This document shows positions 1 to 9,320 of a stretch of 64,000 nucleotides of DNA, piece by piece; the first letter of the stretch is position 1, and each line of letters opens with the position of its first letter. The notes under the pieces were generated by a model that saw only the letters and a list, made by a program, of their open reading frames with translations, ran no database searches and had not been told where the DNA came from. Source of the DNA: Variovorax paradoxus (GTDB taxonomy: Bacteria; Pseudomonadota; Gammaproteobacteria; Burkholderiales; Burkholderiaceae_C). The stretch spans positions 1-64,000 of the forward strand of contig NZ_JAGGNU010000020.1 of assembly GCF_018614915.1 (NCBI RefSeq), in the 5' to 3' direction. Position numbers and translations under genes: made by a program.

Positions 1-310
1 AAGAGTTCTACGGCTGGGTGCTGGCGCACTACGCGGTGAGATGGCTGCTGCATCAAGGGGCCTCCAACCAGCGAATACCTCATGCCGAGCTGTCCTTCAA
101 AGGACACGTAGAACTCCTGCGACGTACGCAGCCCCACTCCGGGGCCTTTCCCCCCAGCGAGGCCCAAAAAGCGACGACGCTGGTTCCGTGAACTGCTCCA
201 GGCCAGCGGCAGCATTCGCGCAACGAGGACCCTCAATCGGCGTTCTCCGCGGATGGTCAAACGACGCACCTCACCGTACGCGGGTCACGACCGGACCGCT
301 CCGACTCGCG
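1..310 (+). pseudogene. Transposase C-terminal remnant (IS4-like), frameshifted
   Basis: Frame 3 opens at the window edge and reads EFYGWVLAHYAVRWL, then LSFKGHVELLRRTQP, and stops at 189-191. After a one-base shift near 165-172 the reading continues in frame 1 with WFRELLQASGSIR and SPRMVKRRTSPY. This succession resembles the C-terminal end of IS4-type DDE transposases (helix, HVELLRR block, basic KRR-x-xPY tail). The family assignment is from memory of that pattern and not proven. The 5' part lies outside the window, no terminal inverted repeat was identified, and the element is certainly inactive as read. Confidence 0.55.
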
Positions 311-588
311 TCCCCGTGGACTTCGCGCCCCGCTTGTTCTCAGGGCCGCCAGGTGCCCCTATACAAATTGTCCGGCGCTCCGGCGTGCGGCCATGGTCGC
401 CAACAAACCCATCAGGCAGCTTTTCTCCGTAAACGAACAGTATTGGGTGATGGCCGGTCTGAGTCGTTAAGCAGACAAGAATGAACACCGGAGCTCATTC
501 CGGCCATTGGGCCCGCTCCGAGTTGATGCCCCGGGAAGTGGTGTAAGTCTTTCGCTCGCTGCGAGCGACTACGATGCCGCGGTATTTT

Positions 589-3500
589 TCAGCCCGCCAG
601 GAACGCCCTTGCCCGACCAACATCCGGAAAGTCCGCACCCTCCGTAAACCACTGGTACACGGGCGCCAAGTGCGCGACGGCTTCGGCCTCCCTCCCCGCG
701 TCGCGATACAGAAGCGCCAAGTCAGTGGCAGCCCGCAGCGAGAAGAGCTTTGCGCCCTGTCGCTCGGCGATGTCGATCGCTTCGAGGAACAGCCGCGCAG
801 TGACGGTTGGATCGTGTTCAGCGAGGCATCCGCGCAGCCGAACCAGTTCCGCGCTGAAGTGGCGCTCCTCAGTCTCACTTTGCACCTGCTCGCCGAGGGT
901 TACAAATCTAAGCGCTTCGTCGCGCAGGCCGGCGCGCAGCAGCGCGTGCGCTGCGATCGAGGCGTACTCCGTGCAGTGAAACGTTCCGCCGGCGGAGGCC
1001 CATTGCGCATAGCCGTCCGCCAGCATCGCGGCGCCGTCACCCGCACGTCCCTGCGCGACCAGGACCAGTCCACCGAAGAACACGCCCGAAGCGGCTCTCG
1101 TCTTGATCCCCAATTTCCTGGAGATCTGCAGCATTTCGCTCGACGCGGAGGCGGTTCGATGGGTGTCGCCCCGGAACGCCGAAACGAAGGCTTCCATCTG
1201 TAGCGCCCAAGCGCGCGTAGCCGCGTGACCGCTTTCCTCGGCGACCCCGCGGGACCTGATCACGCACGCGTCGGCTTGGTCCAAGAGGCCCTGCATCACT
1301 CGAAGCCGCGCGGTGTACGCAAGGATCGGGATCTCCGGCGCTGCTTCGGCAATGAATTGTCTGTCCGAGGCCTCCACCATCTCGAGGTTGCGGAGCGCGT
1401 CACCCAGGTGCGTCGCAGCGATGAGTAGCTCGCCGCGGAGCAACCTGGCGATACCAAGATAGGTCGATCGGTTCACCTGGCTCATGCGGTTGAGCTTGGA
1501 CAATTCCGTGGCATCGATTCGCTCGAACATCTCGATGACGTCGGCGAAGCGTCCGGTCGAAACATCGTGGGAGCGACGCCGTTGCTCGCTGCCACGTACT
1601 TGTCGAGCTCACCCAGTGAAGCCGCCAGGCGCTGGGCTTGTTGGTAGCAGTGACGCGTTTCTGGGAATCGGTATCCCTCAGTCTGCATCAGCGCGCGGCC
1701 AAGGCTCATCAGAAGGTCCAGCTCCGCGCCGGCATTAGGCGCTCGTTCACCGAGCTTGGGGAGCAGCGCAAGGGCTGCTCGGCAGTGAGAGGCCGCTTCA
1801 CGGCCTGCTGAGCGGGACTCAGCCAGTCCAGCAGCTCTTGACCAGAACGCATACGCCTGCGCGTGGTTGCCACCCTCTTGGTGATGAAGGGCTAAGAGTT
1901 CCGGCTGCGCGGTGGCAGTCCCCGGTATGGTCTGCTCGATGGCCCTTGCTATCTGGCCGTGCCGGACTGCCCGCTGAGTCTTGAGCATGCTTTGGTAGGC
2001 GGTGTCGCGAATCAAGGCATGCCGAAACGTGTAGACCTCATCGGACGCGCTGCTTCGTCGGTAGACCAGCTCGGAACGGGTTAGCTCGTCAAGGGCGCTA
2101 TCCAGATGCGCGCCGCAGACCTCCATTGCAACAAGGAGGCTTCGAGGGAATTCGCGCCCGATGGCCGCCCCTCCTTGCGCTGCTTCTTTGGCGGCGCCCT
2201 ACTGGTCAAAGCGAGCACGCAGCGAATCTTGCAGGGTCGATGGGATGGCCAGCGATGAGGTGACAGCCCGCCTCAACCTAAATCCGCCCTCGCCCTCCTC
2301 CAGCAACTCCGAGCGAACGACCATCTTTGTCAGCTCCTCGACAAAAAGAGGAACGCCATCGGTCTTGAGAAGGATCTCCTCCTCGATCTCCGGTGGAAAG
2401 GAGCGACGCCCAACCACGGCCCGCACGAGCAAGGCACACTCACCCTGGCTGAGACGACCCAAGGATAGCGTGGTGACGTGGGGCGCATGGACCCATGTCG
2501 GCTGATACCGAGGACGGGTAGTGATCAGCATCAGCGCGCGGGCCGCACGCAGTCGTTCAACAAGTAGCGTTACCAGGTCTTCCGTTGCGGAGTCGACCCA
2601 GTGCATGTCCTCGATGAGTATTACGAGGGGCTGCGCTTCGGCGAGTTGGAGCACGTAGTTTGCAAAGGTCGTTCAGCACTGTCAGCTTCGACTGTTGTGC
2701 AGCCTGCACGTTCCGCAACAGGCGATTCGGCGCGCCTTCTGGATCAGAAGCATCCCCGCCCGCAGCAGTGAGGCCAGCGGCGCGCTCCAGGTGCTGCATC
2801 ACAGGATAGAGCGGGCTACCCTGGTAGTGCGGCGTGCATTGAATGACGACGGTCGAAACAGCTTCGGTCGATGGGCGATCGCGAAATGCTTGGCAGATCC
2901 GTGATTTGCCGATCCCGGGCTCGCCCGAAAGCACGACGACTTGCCCCTTGCCTGCACTAGCCATTGCCCAGCGCTGCAGCAAGATCAAGAGTTCGCGGTC
3001 GCGGCCGATGAAGTCGCTGAGGCCGTGGGCATGCTGCCTCTCGAACCGGCTGCTCACGACGCGCTCTCGAAGCACGCGCCAAGCTGAGACCCGAGAACCA
3101 AATCCCTTGAGCTGCTGGGGGCCGAGGTCTTGTGCCTCAAACACCTCTCCCACCAGTTCATGGGTGCTCCCCGCAATCACCACTTGTCCGGCGCGCGCAA
3201 TGCTTTGCAGGCGCGCTGCCAGATTCGGTGTGTCACCTGTGGCGCTAGGCTCGGTCGACGCGCCGGCACCGATCTCGCCCACGACAACCGCGCCGGTGGC
3301 GATGCCGACGCGGGTTGAAAGTTTCACATCAATGTGCAGCTTCAGGGCGTCGACGGCTTGAACCACTTGGAGCGCTGCTTGGACTGCACGCTCGGCGTCG
3401 TCCTCGTGCGCACGGGGGTAGCCGAAATAGACGAGCACGCCGTCACCGAGAAACTGAGCGATGAAGCCATCGAATGGAGCGACTTTTCGGACGACCGCAT

Positions 3501-3849
3501 CGTGGTAGGTCCGAAGAATGCTTCGAAAGTCCTCAGGGTCGAGGCTTCCTGCCAAAACGGTTGAATCGACCAGGTCGCAGAACATGACGGACAACTGTCG
3601 ACGCTCCGCGTCAGGGACGCGAGCCGCGGGTACGTGCGTGATTTCACCGGCGCTGTCGCCTTTGCTCGTCGCACGCGCCTCAATTGCTTGCAGAAGCAGT
3701 TTTCGATGGCCAAGGGAAGAGACACCGAGCTCTTTGAGATCTGAATCCGTCAGAGCGTTGAGCAGGTCCATCCCGATGTGCTGCGCTCCGAAAGCACCCG
3801 CATAGGAATCGAGACCGAGCGACCGTAACCAGCGTGCGACATCGTCCAT
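589..3849 (-). pseudogene. Broken SAM-domain / class III cyclase / AAA-ATPase / TPR regulator
   Basis: Reads from 3849 downwards as about 1,085 codons. It starts with a SAM-like domain (DVARWLRSLGL), then a class III nucleotide cyclase domain (VMFCDLVDST, FLGDGVLVYFG). A P-loop ATPase follows (SGEPGIGKS, later LIEDMHWVDSATEDL), then a helical TPR-type tail ending in GRARAFLAG. Three lesions separate the parts. One is a frameshift near 2660-2680. The second is a TAG at 2199-2201 inside DQ-stop-GAAKEAAQ, where the family usually has Leu. The third is a frameshift near 1570-1580. The frames rejoin in order, so this was one gene. Intact members are cyclase-linked signalling ATPases. Sequencing error is possible but three independent lesions argue for decay. 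Confidence 0.8.
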
Positions 3850-4288
3850 TGAACTCCCAGCAAACGTTCAAAAGGAGCGCGAGGAAATAGGCGAAGCATA
3901 CCGGGCGAAGCCCTGGGCGGAAAGCGGTTGGGACGTTGCCCAGGAAGTGGGGTAAGTCTTCCTTCACCCTCTGCGCGTTGAGGTGGGTGAGGCGTAGCCT
4001 GAAGCGGCTTGCCGACTGCTTTGGCCATCGGAAAGCCGGGCCGCCGAGATGCCACGTTCGAAGTAGACAATGCGTTACGTTCGCTGCCGATCGTCACTGC
4101 AAATCGATGGACGCTAACGGCCGAGGAGATCTGCCAATCTACACCAAACTTGGCAAGCAGTTTCCAGGCGGCGGCTGAACGGGCCGCTCTTGCGAGGATC
4201 GATGTCGGCGCTTCGCTCGACGACCGCATAGCCTGAAGCAGACATCGCGAGTTGCAAGGCGAATGTCGGGAAATGGCCGCAACTTGCC
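3850..4288. other. Non-coding or fully decayed stretch
   Basis: I see no convincing gene here. Short open frames on both strands lack a ribosome site and family motifs. The composition is mixed and an inverted match (GTTGC against GCAAC) near 4250-4285 could form a weak hairpin. Confidence 0.4.
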
Positions 4289-4612
4289 CTAGTCGGCAAC
4301 TTCGATAATCTCGGGGACGAATCGACTGAGTTCGCTACGCTGACCCTCGGTTAACCTCCGTCGTGCGAGCACAAGCGACTGCAACCCAGGGATGCCTGCC
4401 AATGCCGTGATGGTCGCGTCAGAGAGGCCCGAGGCGTCGAGCGCGATTTGCTGGACACCGCGCAGGTCGCAAAGCGGGGTCGCCGCATCGTCTTCCACAG
4501 CCACATCCATCAGCGTGACGGCAAACACCTCGGCGTCCCACACGTAGCCGCCACCGAGCGTCTCAACCCCGTCGAGAATCCTTTGATTGTTTTTGCTTTC
4601 TTCAGGCGTCAT
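4289..4612 (-). CDS. Small leucine-rich-repeat-like hypothetical protein
   Basis: A 107-residue acidic protein, soluble, with no signal peptide. The middle (LRGVQQIALDASGLSDATITALAGIPGLQSL is the region, residues about 50-80) has the L-x-x-I-x-L-x-x-x-x-L spacing of a leucine-rich repeat. It is followed by a helical tail. The ATG at 4612 is the first start and is not overlapped by any other real gene. It sits between a broken regulator and decayed DNA, so context gives no function. It may be a remnant of a longer LRR protein. Confidence 0.5.
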   Translation of the reverse strand: MTPEESKNNQRILDGVETLGGGYVWDAEVFAVTLMDVAVEDDAATPLCDLRGVQQIALDASGLSDATITALAGIPGLQSLVLARRRLTEGQRSELSRFVPEIIEVAD

Positions 4613-4619
4613 AGCTTTG

Positions 4620-5037
4620 AGTGGTAGGGACGAAGTTGAACGGATTTCAGCGCACTCTACAGAAGGCTGAGGTGGAAGACGGCGCCTCGTCGAGAGTTGA
4701 AGAGCCGTACAGAAAATCCGCTTGTGGCCGACGGCGGGCGCTCATGGCTCCAAGAGCTGGTAGCTATTGCCAGCCGCCTTGTCAAATCGGCTGCCAGGCG
4801 TGAAAGCGGCCGAGCAGGCGGCGCGTGAACAAGGCGAGCGTGAAAGTGCTGAAAGAGTCCGGACCGCCCAGTGATCACAACATAGGGGTCGCTCAATCCT
4901 GGCAGCGCTTGCAGAACTCCACGCATGGCGCGAGGCCGTGGTAGCCAGCGAGCGCTTTGCGGCTCTGGCGTTGATCGCAACGGCGACGCTCAATGTCGCT
5001 TGTCGCATCGGCGTCTCCGTCTCAAATCGCGCATAAG
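4620..5037 (+). other. Possible decayed coding region (plus strand)
   Basis: Fragments with protein-like composition occur in succession but in different frames. SWLQELVAIASRLVKSAA (about 4742-4795) is followed by VKAAEQAAREQGERESAERV from 4800 to a TGA at 4872. Then AALAELHAWREAVVASERF runs to about 5035. They look like pieces of one helical protein broken by frameshift and stop, but I do not recognise the family. The rest of this 470-bp gap shows no intact gene. Confidence 0.25.
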
Positions 5038-5081
5038 AGTGCCCGCGCGCCTTCAGCCACTTTCCCGAAGAAAGCGGCGCG

Positions 5082-6413
5082 CTACTTCAAGGTGGCGCCC
5101 CCTCGTGCGAGGTACTGAGCCGACAGACGGGAAAATTGGCCACCATCGGTGCTGATCGAGGTTTGATGGGCTCCCCCTGAGCTGAAGACGAGCGCGAAAG
5201 TGTGGATGTCGGCGTACTCCTGGGTGTTGCGCAGCATGTAGTCGACACGGTTGTCGCGATAGTGCAGGTCGGTGCCGCCAGGCGTGGCGGACGGCACGCC
5301 CATCGGCGTCTGCCACCACAGGATCGGCAGCCCATTGCCCAGGGCAGCGCGATAGTCAGCAATCTGGCGCTGGGATTCGTGGAAGTTCGGGCTGGCGATG
5401 TTGCTTTCGTCCCAATAGAAAGGACCGCTTCGTCCCGTGCATTCCGCGGGAGGCGACGGGACTTCCCTGCAGCCGGCGTCGCGGTCGCTCGTCTGGGCGA
5501 CGATGAAGTCCGCCTGATGTGCCCCGACCGCCCGCATCTGCGCGCCGACCGCGGCAGAGGTGCCGCTCCAGAACGCGGGCGGGAACCCCATCAGCGCCTT
5601 GGGCGCGATCTGCCTGCCCATCTGCACCAAGCATTGGCCGATGCCTGCAGCCGTGTTCGGCAACCCGCCACATTCAGGCTGGCTGTTCACGACGGCTGGC
5701 ATTCGCGTCGCGTCGCCATTCGGCGCTTGCGCCGCAACGAATCCCCAGAAGTCCGGCTCGAGGTTGATCAGAACAGGCGCACCGAGGGCTGCAATGCGCT
5801 GGTACATCAGCCGGACCTGCGCCCAGTAGTTGTTCATGAAAGTCGCGTCGGTGATGCCATTCAGACTTCCCTCGCCGTTCTGCGCCATCTGGTACAGCGT
5901 GAACATCGGAATCGCGCCGTAGGCCTGAACGGCCTGCGCCGTGTACGTGATGTACGCCCCATCGGGACTGTTCCAGCTGGGCCAGGCGCCTGCGCCAACG
6001 CCCACGAGATAGGCGTCCACGATGTCTGGACGAATGCCCTGGCTTTGCATCTGCGCGAGGGTGTTGCCCGCACCGAGTCCGACCAGCACCCGAGCGGGCT
6101 TGCCGAGCTTGGTCACCAACGCGACGGTCGCCGCATCGGGCGAAACACCTCCACCTGTCCCACCTGTCCCACCTGTCCCACCTGTCCCACCTGTCCCACT
6201 TGTGCCACCTGTCCCACCTGTCCCACCTGTGCCACCTGTGCCGCCGCCACTTTGGCTATCGTCACCCTGGCTGACGCCAATACCGCTTCGGCTACCACTG
6301 CTGCCGGCCGAGCCACCACCTTGAGTACCGCCGCCGCCACTGCCGCCACCGCAGCCGAACAGGAGCACCGAAAGCATCAGCGCAGAAACGCATCGTTGGG
6401 AAAACATCATCAT
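5082..6413 (-). CDS. Secreted lipoprotein with Gly-Gly-Thr linker
   Basis: About 443 residues from the first of three consecutive ATGs, 6413. A hydrophobic signal ends in a lipobox (LLFGC, residues about 17-21), so the Cys should be lipidated. A Gly/Ser-rich stretch and about ten GGT repeats (residues about 55-92) form a flexible stalk. The remainder (about 345 residues) begins LVTKLGKPARVLVGLG and contains LINLEPDFWGF and GLPILWWQTPMG. This arrangement recalls a TIM-barrel, glycoside-hydrolase-like extracellular domain, but I cannot name a family. No strong ribosome site precedes the ATGs. It likely stands alone as a surface-anchored enzyme or binding protein. Confidence 0.7.
   Translation of the reverse strand: MMMFSQRCVSALMLSVLLFGCGGGSGGGGTQGGGSAGSSGSRSGIGVSQGDDSQSGGGTGGTGGTGGTGGTSGTGGTGGTGGTGGTGGGVSPDAATVALVTKLGKPARVLVGLGAGNTLAQMQSQGIRPDIVDAYLVGVGAGAWPSWNSPDGAYITYTAQAVQAYGAIPMFTLYQMAQNGEGSLNGITDATFMNNYWAQVRLMYQRIAALGAPVLINLEPDFWGFVAAQAPNGDATRMPAVVNSQPECGGLPNTAAGIGQCLVQMGRQIAPKALMGFPPAFWSGTSAAVGAQMRAVGAHQADFIVAQTSDRDAGCREVPSPPAECTGRSGPFYWDESNIASPNFHESQRQIADYRAALGNGLPILWWQTPMGVPSATPGGTDLHYRDNRVDYMLRNTQEYADIHTFALVFSSGGAHQTSISTDGGQFSRLSAQYLARGGATLK
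6148..6243 (-). repeat. Tandem 9-bp repeat coding Gly-Gly-Thr
   Basis: About ten copies of a 9-bp unit (plus strand CACCTGTCC, one or two variants with TTG or TGC). Unit length is a multiple of three, so gain or loss of copies would lengthen or shorten the lipoprotein stalk without breaking the frame. Confidence 0.9.
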
Positions 6414-6943
6414 GAAAAGCACTTGAGATTGAAAGGGAATCGCCGCCGCACGCGTCGCGTGCTTCGCTGTAGGCACTCATGTCCAACGGCATTTCACCGG
6501 CCTGGGCCAGATCCGCTCGCCGGCCTTGGCACAGAGTGCACGATCCATGCCCAGCTCCCTGCCAGCGAGGAGCACGCGAATTGATCCAGAAAGTGACATG
6601 GAGCGTCGCTTCGGATTCGACGTGCGACAGTTATGGTTGGCCTTTAAGTTGAGGCCGACAAAAAAGGAAAAACCCCGAGCCCTGCACCGCGATGGTCTCC
6701 AATCCTGCTCGCAGGGCGTCAGTGGTGGCTCAGCGATGACCGGCAACAAGGGCGCGAAGCCGGTGCTTATCCTTGTTGGCTGAAGGACTCATCCCGGCCA
6801 ACACCGGAAGTTCGTATGACTCTCCAGTTTTGCCGCAAAGCGCTTCGCGCGGGCTTTCGTACTGGCTACAGTCTGACCATTCACAAATTCTTCGTTGAAA
6901 TGCGAACGCCGACCATCTGGTGCTCGGCCCGGGAGCACTCGAC
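6414..6943. other. Intergenic stretch without a supported gene
   Basis: This 530-bp gap lies between the divergent lipoprotein and cytochrome genes. Open frames on the plus strand (6526-6783) lack a ribosome site and recognisable motifs. An imperfect inverted repeat (CCGGTG and GTTGGC against GCCAAC and ACCGG, about 6761-6808) could form a hairpin. Promoters for both flanking genes presumably lie here but I could not single them out. Confidence 0.4.
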
Positions 6944-7537
6944 ATGATCACCGCTCGTGCTCGACACGCAGCTGCAGCCGCTTCGCTGTTGGGCTGCCTG
7001 CTGGTCGCGCACGGTAGGGCCGCCAGCGACGTGGTGGCCGGCGCACGGCTCTCCGCGGCACGCTGCGCATCTTGCCACTCGTCTACCGAAACGGTCCACG
7101 CCTCGGTGCCGCTGCTCGAAGGGCAGCCAAAGGCCTACTTCATTGCGCAGTGGCGTGCATTCCGCGAGCGAAAACGTACTGCCCCCGTGATGGCGAACCT
7201 CGCCGCGGAGTTGAGCGAGCAGGATGTCGACGACCTCGCCGACCACTATGCGGCACTGGTGCCCCCTCCCGCCGCGCAATCGTCCGGCAGCGCAGCCGGC
7301 CGCGCACTGGCGGATCGCTTGCGATGTGCCAGCTGCCACGGTCCGGCGTTGCAGGGGACGAACTCCGGCACGGCACGGCTCGCAGGGCAAAAAGTGCGTT
7401 ACACCACCTGGTCGTTGCAGTTGATGCGGAGCGGCACGCGGTCGCACGGATCCTCCGCGAAGCCGGATCCGCTGCTTGCCGACCTCAGCAACGCCGAGAT
7501 CGAGTCGCTGGCCGCGCACTTGGCGTCGCTGCGCTGA
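6944..7537 (+). CDS. Periplasmic diheme cytochrome c (c4-like)
   Basis: A 197-residue protein with an N-terminal signal (cleaved near residue 27) and two covalent heme sites, CASCH at 41-45 and 128-132. The two halves have the c4-type layout: heme motif, GQ loop (LEGQPKAYF, LAGQKVRYT), then a C-terminal helix. The first half keeps a Met in PVMANLAAELS, the usual axial ligand. At the matching place the second half reads PDPLLADLS with no Met, so its sixth ligand may differ. ATG 6944 follows GGGAGC by 7 bp and is preferred to an upstream GTG at 6920. No neighbouring oxidoreductase suggests a partner. Confidence 0.85.
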   Translation: MITARARHAAAAASLLGCLLVAHGRAASDVVAGARLSAARCASCHSSTETVHASVPLLEGQPKAYFIAQWRAFRERKRTAPVMANLAAELSEQDVDDLADHYAALVPPPAAQSSGSAAGRALADRLRCASCHGPALQGTNSGTARLAGQKVRYTTWSLQLMRSGTRSHGSSAKPDPLLADLSNAEIESLAAHLASLR

Positions 7538-7698
7538 TATCGGTTCCGCGTCTGTTGCGGAAGTTCTGACCTGAGTTTCCGGTGATTCGAGCGGCCGCTT
7601 TGGAAAAGTCTGTGCAGCCGGTATGGGTCGCAAGCGGCGCCGACCGACCGTAACTTGGCACCGTGGCCGAGCGGCGGCTCCTGGCCGTAGGCCGCCTG

Positions 7699-8034
7699 TC
7701 ATGCGTGTTGAGCCGGGTACCTAAACGTGCCGGCCAAGGCTTCATTCGGTCCGTAGACCTCAAAAAGATGCTCGACGTTGTGAGCAGCGAACGCGCTAGA
7801 GACGCGTCTTGCATCCGCCATCATGGCGTCGACGTTTTCTGCGTCGGCGGTGAGTATGAACGAGCCATGGCCATCTTCACGAAATACGAAGTGAGAGCAC
7901 TCCCCCACCGACACCTGGTGGCTATCCCCCTGCGAGGCGGTTAGCCCGCATTCGGCAATCAGCGAGCGAAGTTCCGTGACTGTGCGTAGCGCAGGCAATG
8001 AGCCGTGCGCAGTTGCAGACGTGTCAATGTCCAT
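7699..8034 (-). CDS. Hypothetical 111-residue protein
   Basis: A small, acidic, soluble protein that I do not recognise. It has an N-terminal helix (LRTVTELRSLIAECG), a beta-rich centre (HFVFREDGHGSFIL) and a second helix (AENVDAMMADARRV), an alpha/beta arrangement. The ATG at 8034 has no clear ribosome site. It lies just downstream of the attC-like site and on the same strand as the preceding cassette gene, so it could be the cargo of a second integron cassette. I found no attC after its own stop. Confidence 0.45.
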   Translation of the reverse strand: MDIDTSATAHGSLPALRTVTELRSLIAECGLTASQGDSHQVSVGECSHFVFREDGHGSFILTADAENVDAMMADARRVSSAFAAHNVEHLFEVYGPNEALAGTFRYPAQHA

Positions 8035-8117
8035 GTTTTTCGCCCACTCTTCGTATGTCTGGTCTTGGCCGGCCGGAAGTGGACGTCGCCTCTTGACGGG
8101 CCCCAGATCAGAGGCTT

Positions 8118-8180
8118 GCTAACGCTCCGGTTCAGCGGCGGGCCACGCAGCGGACCGTCCGCTGCAACCGGTTGCTAGGC
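8118..8180 (-). other. Integron attC-like recombination site
   Basis: Read on the minus strand, this 63-bp element begins GCCTAGC (8180-8174) and ends GCGTTAGC (8125-8118). These fit the inverse core R'' and the core R' of attC sites. Between them lie AGCGGAC and the imperfectly complementary GCCGCTGAAC, the L''/L' arms with an unpaired base, around a short palindrome (CAGCGGAC/GTCCGCTG). It starts 5 bp after the stop codon of the reductase gene, exactly where a cassette carries its attC. Confidence 0.75.
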
Positions 8181-8185
8181 CGCCC

Positions 8186-8815
8186 TCACTGACGCACATA
8201 GCGCAAGTGTGTGGCGGCTGGACCATCAAGAACCCTGTCGATGCGAAACTGCGGCCCGGGCTCGCGTAGGTTCTCGAAGAGACGCCGCCCGCCGCCGAAC
8301 AACACGGGTGCCAAGGCGATTTCCAGCTCGTCGACGACACCCAGGTTCAGGTACTGCTGGATCACATCCGCTCCACCCGCGATACGAATATCACGACTGC
8401 CTGCGGATTCCCGAGCCAGCTCTAGAGCACGCTCTGGCCCGGCATTGATGAAGTAAAAGGTCGTCCCACCGGGGCGCACCCACGGTTCGCGTTTCTCATG
8501 GGTAAGAACGTATACGGGTGTGTGAAACGGAGCCTCCTCTGGCCAGGCGCGCTCGCCTTGCTCGAACATTCGCTTGCCCATGATGTTGGCACCGATGCGC
8601 TCCGTGGTGCTGCGAAGCAGGTCATTGACCGGGCCGGTCTCTCCCCCTGGTCCGAGCTTGAGGTTCTCGCGGAAGTACTGTTGATTGAGGATCCAGGCCA
8701 TCAGCGCACCCCACTTAGCGCCCCAGTTCTTGTACTCAGGCTTGCCCATGGTCATTCCTTCCGGTGCCATGTAGCCATCGAGGCTAAGTCCAATGTTGAC
8801 GAATACTTTGCTCAT
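8186..8815 (-). CDS. RibD C-terminal / dihydrofolate-reductase-like protein in an integron cassette
   Basis: A 209-residue single-domain protein of the RibD-C/DHFR fold. It starts KVFVNIGLSLDGYMA, with the usual first strand and SLDG loop. It then has NIMGKRMFE, a T-P-V-Y-V-L-T-H strand, the IAGGADVIQQYL nucleotide-binding loop and LAPVLFGGGRRLFE near the C terminus. The family reduces pyrimidine or pterin substrates with NADPH, and many stand-alone members have unknown substrates. GAGGAG precedes ATG 8815. Single-gene cassettes of this fold are common in integrons. Nothing shows that it confers trimethoprim resistance. Confidence 0.85.
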   Translation of the reverse strand: MSKVFVNIGLSLDGYMAPEGMTMGKPEYKNWGAKWGALMAWILNQQYFRENLKLGPGGETGPVNDLLRSTTERIGANIMGKRMFEQGERAWPEEAPFHTPVYVLTHEKREPWVRPGGTTFYFINAGPERALELARESAGSRDIRIAGGADVIQQYLNLGVVDELEIALAPVLFGGGRRLFENLREPGPQFRIDRVLDGPAATHLRYVRQ

Positions 8816-8898
8816 GATTCTCCTCTCGCATGTTCGGATGTCGGCCTGACGTAATGTAGATCGGACCTTTCACCTTCTCTTCAGATTTCACGATCACC

Positions 8899-9087
8899 TC
8901 ACGTGTTGCCGGCAGGTGGCGTCGCCGCGGGATCCATCCAGAACGCGGCCCACAGGTGGCCGTCGGGATCGGCGAGGTCCCGCGAGTGCATGAAGCCGAA
9001 GTCCTCAGCCGGGTTCGCGTCGGCCTGCCCGCCGTGGGCGGCGGCGGCCCGGTTCATTGCATCGATCGCGTGCGTGAGCAGCATCAC
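8899..9087 (-). pseudogene. Glyoxalase (VOC, PhnB-like) fragment
   Basis: The frame reads VMLLTH, then AIDAMNRAAAAHGG, FGFMHSRDLADPDGHLW and FWMDPAA before the stop. This is the C-terminal half of PhnB/VOC proteins (GFMY-x-R-x-F-x-D-x-DGH-x-W). The N-terminal beta-alpha-beta module is missing, and the join after VMLLTH suggests an internal deletion as well. Upstream the same open frame runs into recombinase sequence, so the piece was fused by deletion and has no start of its own. Confidence 0.65.
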
Positions 9088-9138
9088 CTGGATCGGGGAA
9101 AGAGATGACTGGCAGATCGGAGCTGAGCATCCGCCACC

Positions 9139-9240
9139 CAAGGCCAAGTCCCGGAGCTTTCCTGCAAGCTGCAGGCGGATCCGCAGCGACCAGATCTCTT
9201 TAGGCTTGAGAGGCGGCTCTGGCCGCACTCTGCCTCTCAA
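9139..9240 (-). pseudogene. Tyrosine-recombinase-like N-terminal fragment
   Basis: Reads PPLKPKEIWSLRIRLQLAG then KLRDLAL. This matches the N-terminal block I associate with small site-specific integrases (PL-x-P-K-E-V-W-x-I-R-x-x-L-Q ... RDLALFNLAIDSKLRG). It ends where the family would continue FNLAID, and the catalytic Arg/His/Tyr domain is gone. It directly abuts the glyoxalase scrap, so it marks a recombination or deletion junction at the edge of the decayed region. Confidence 0.55.
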
Positions 9241-9320
9241 CTAAACAGCGCAACCAGCGCATAGAGGCCTGTCACAAGCCAGCTCACTAGGGGCCGAATC
9301 GTGCCACAAAGCCATGCGGC

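Noticed and set aside
41..484. A 147-codon plus-strand gene at the left edge
   Set aside because: The frame has no motif, whereas two other frames carry ordered transposase remnants over the same bases.
6148..6243. CRISPR array
   Set aside because: The units are contiguous 9-bp repeats inside a coding frame with no spacers.
8186..8815. Trimethoprim-resistance dfr cassette
   Set aside because: The protein is of the RibD-C type, not a dfrA or dfrB product, so resistance cannot be claimed.
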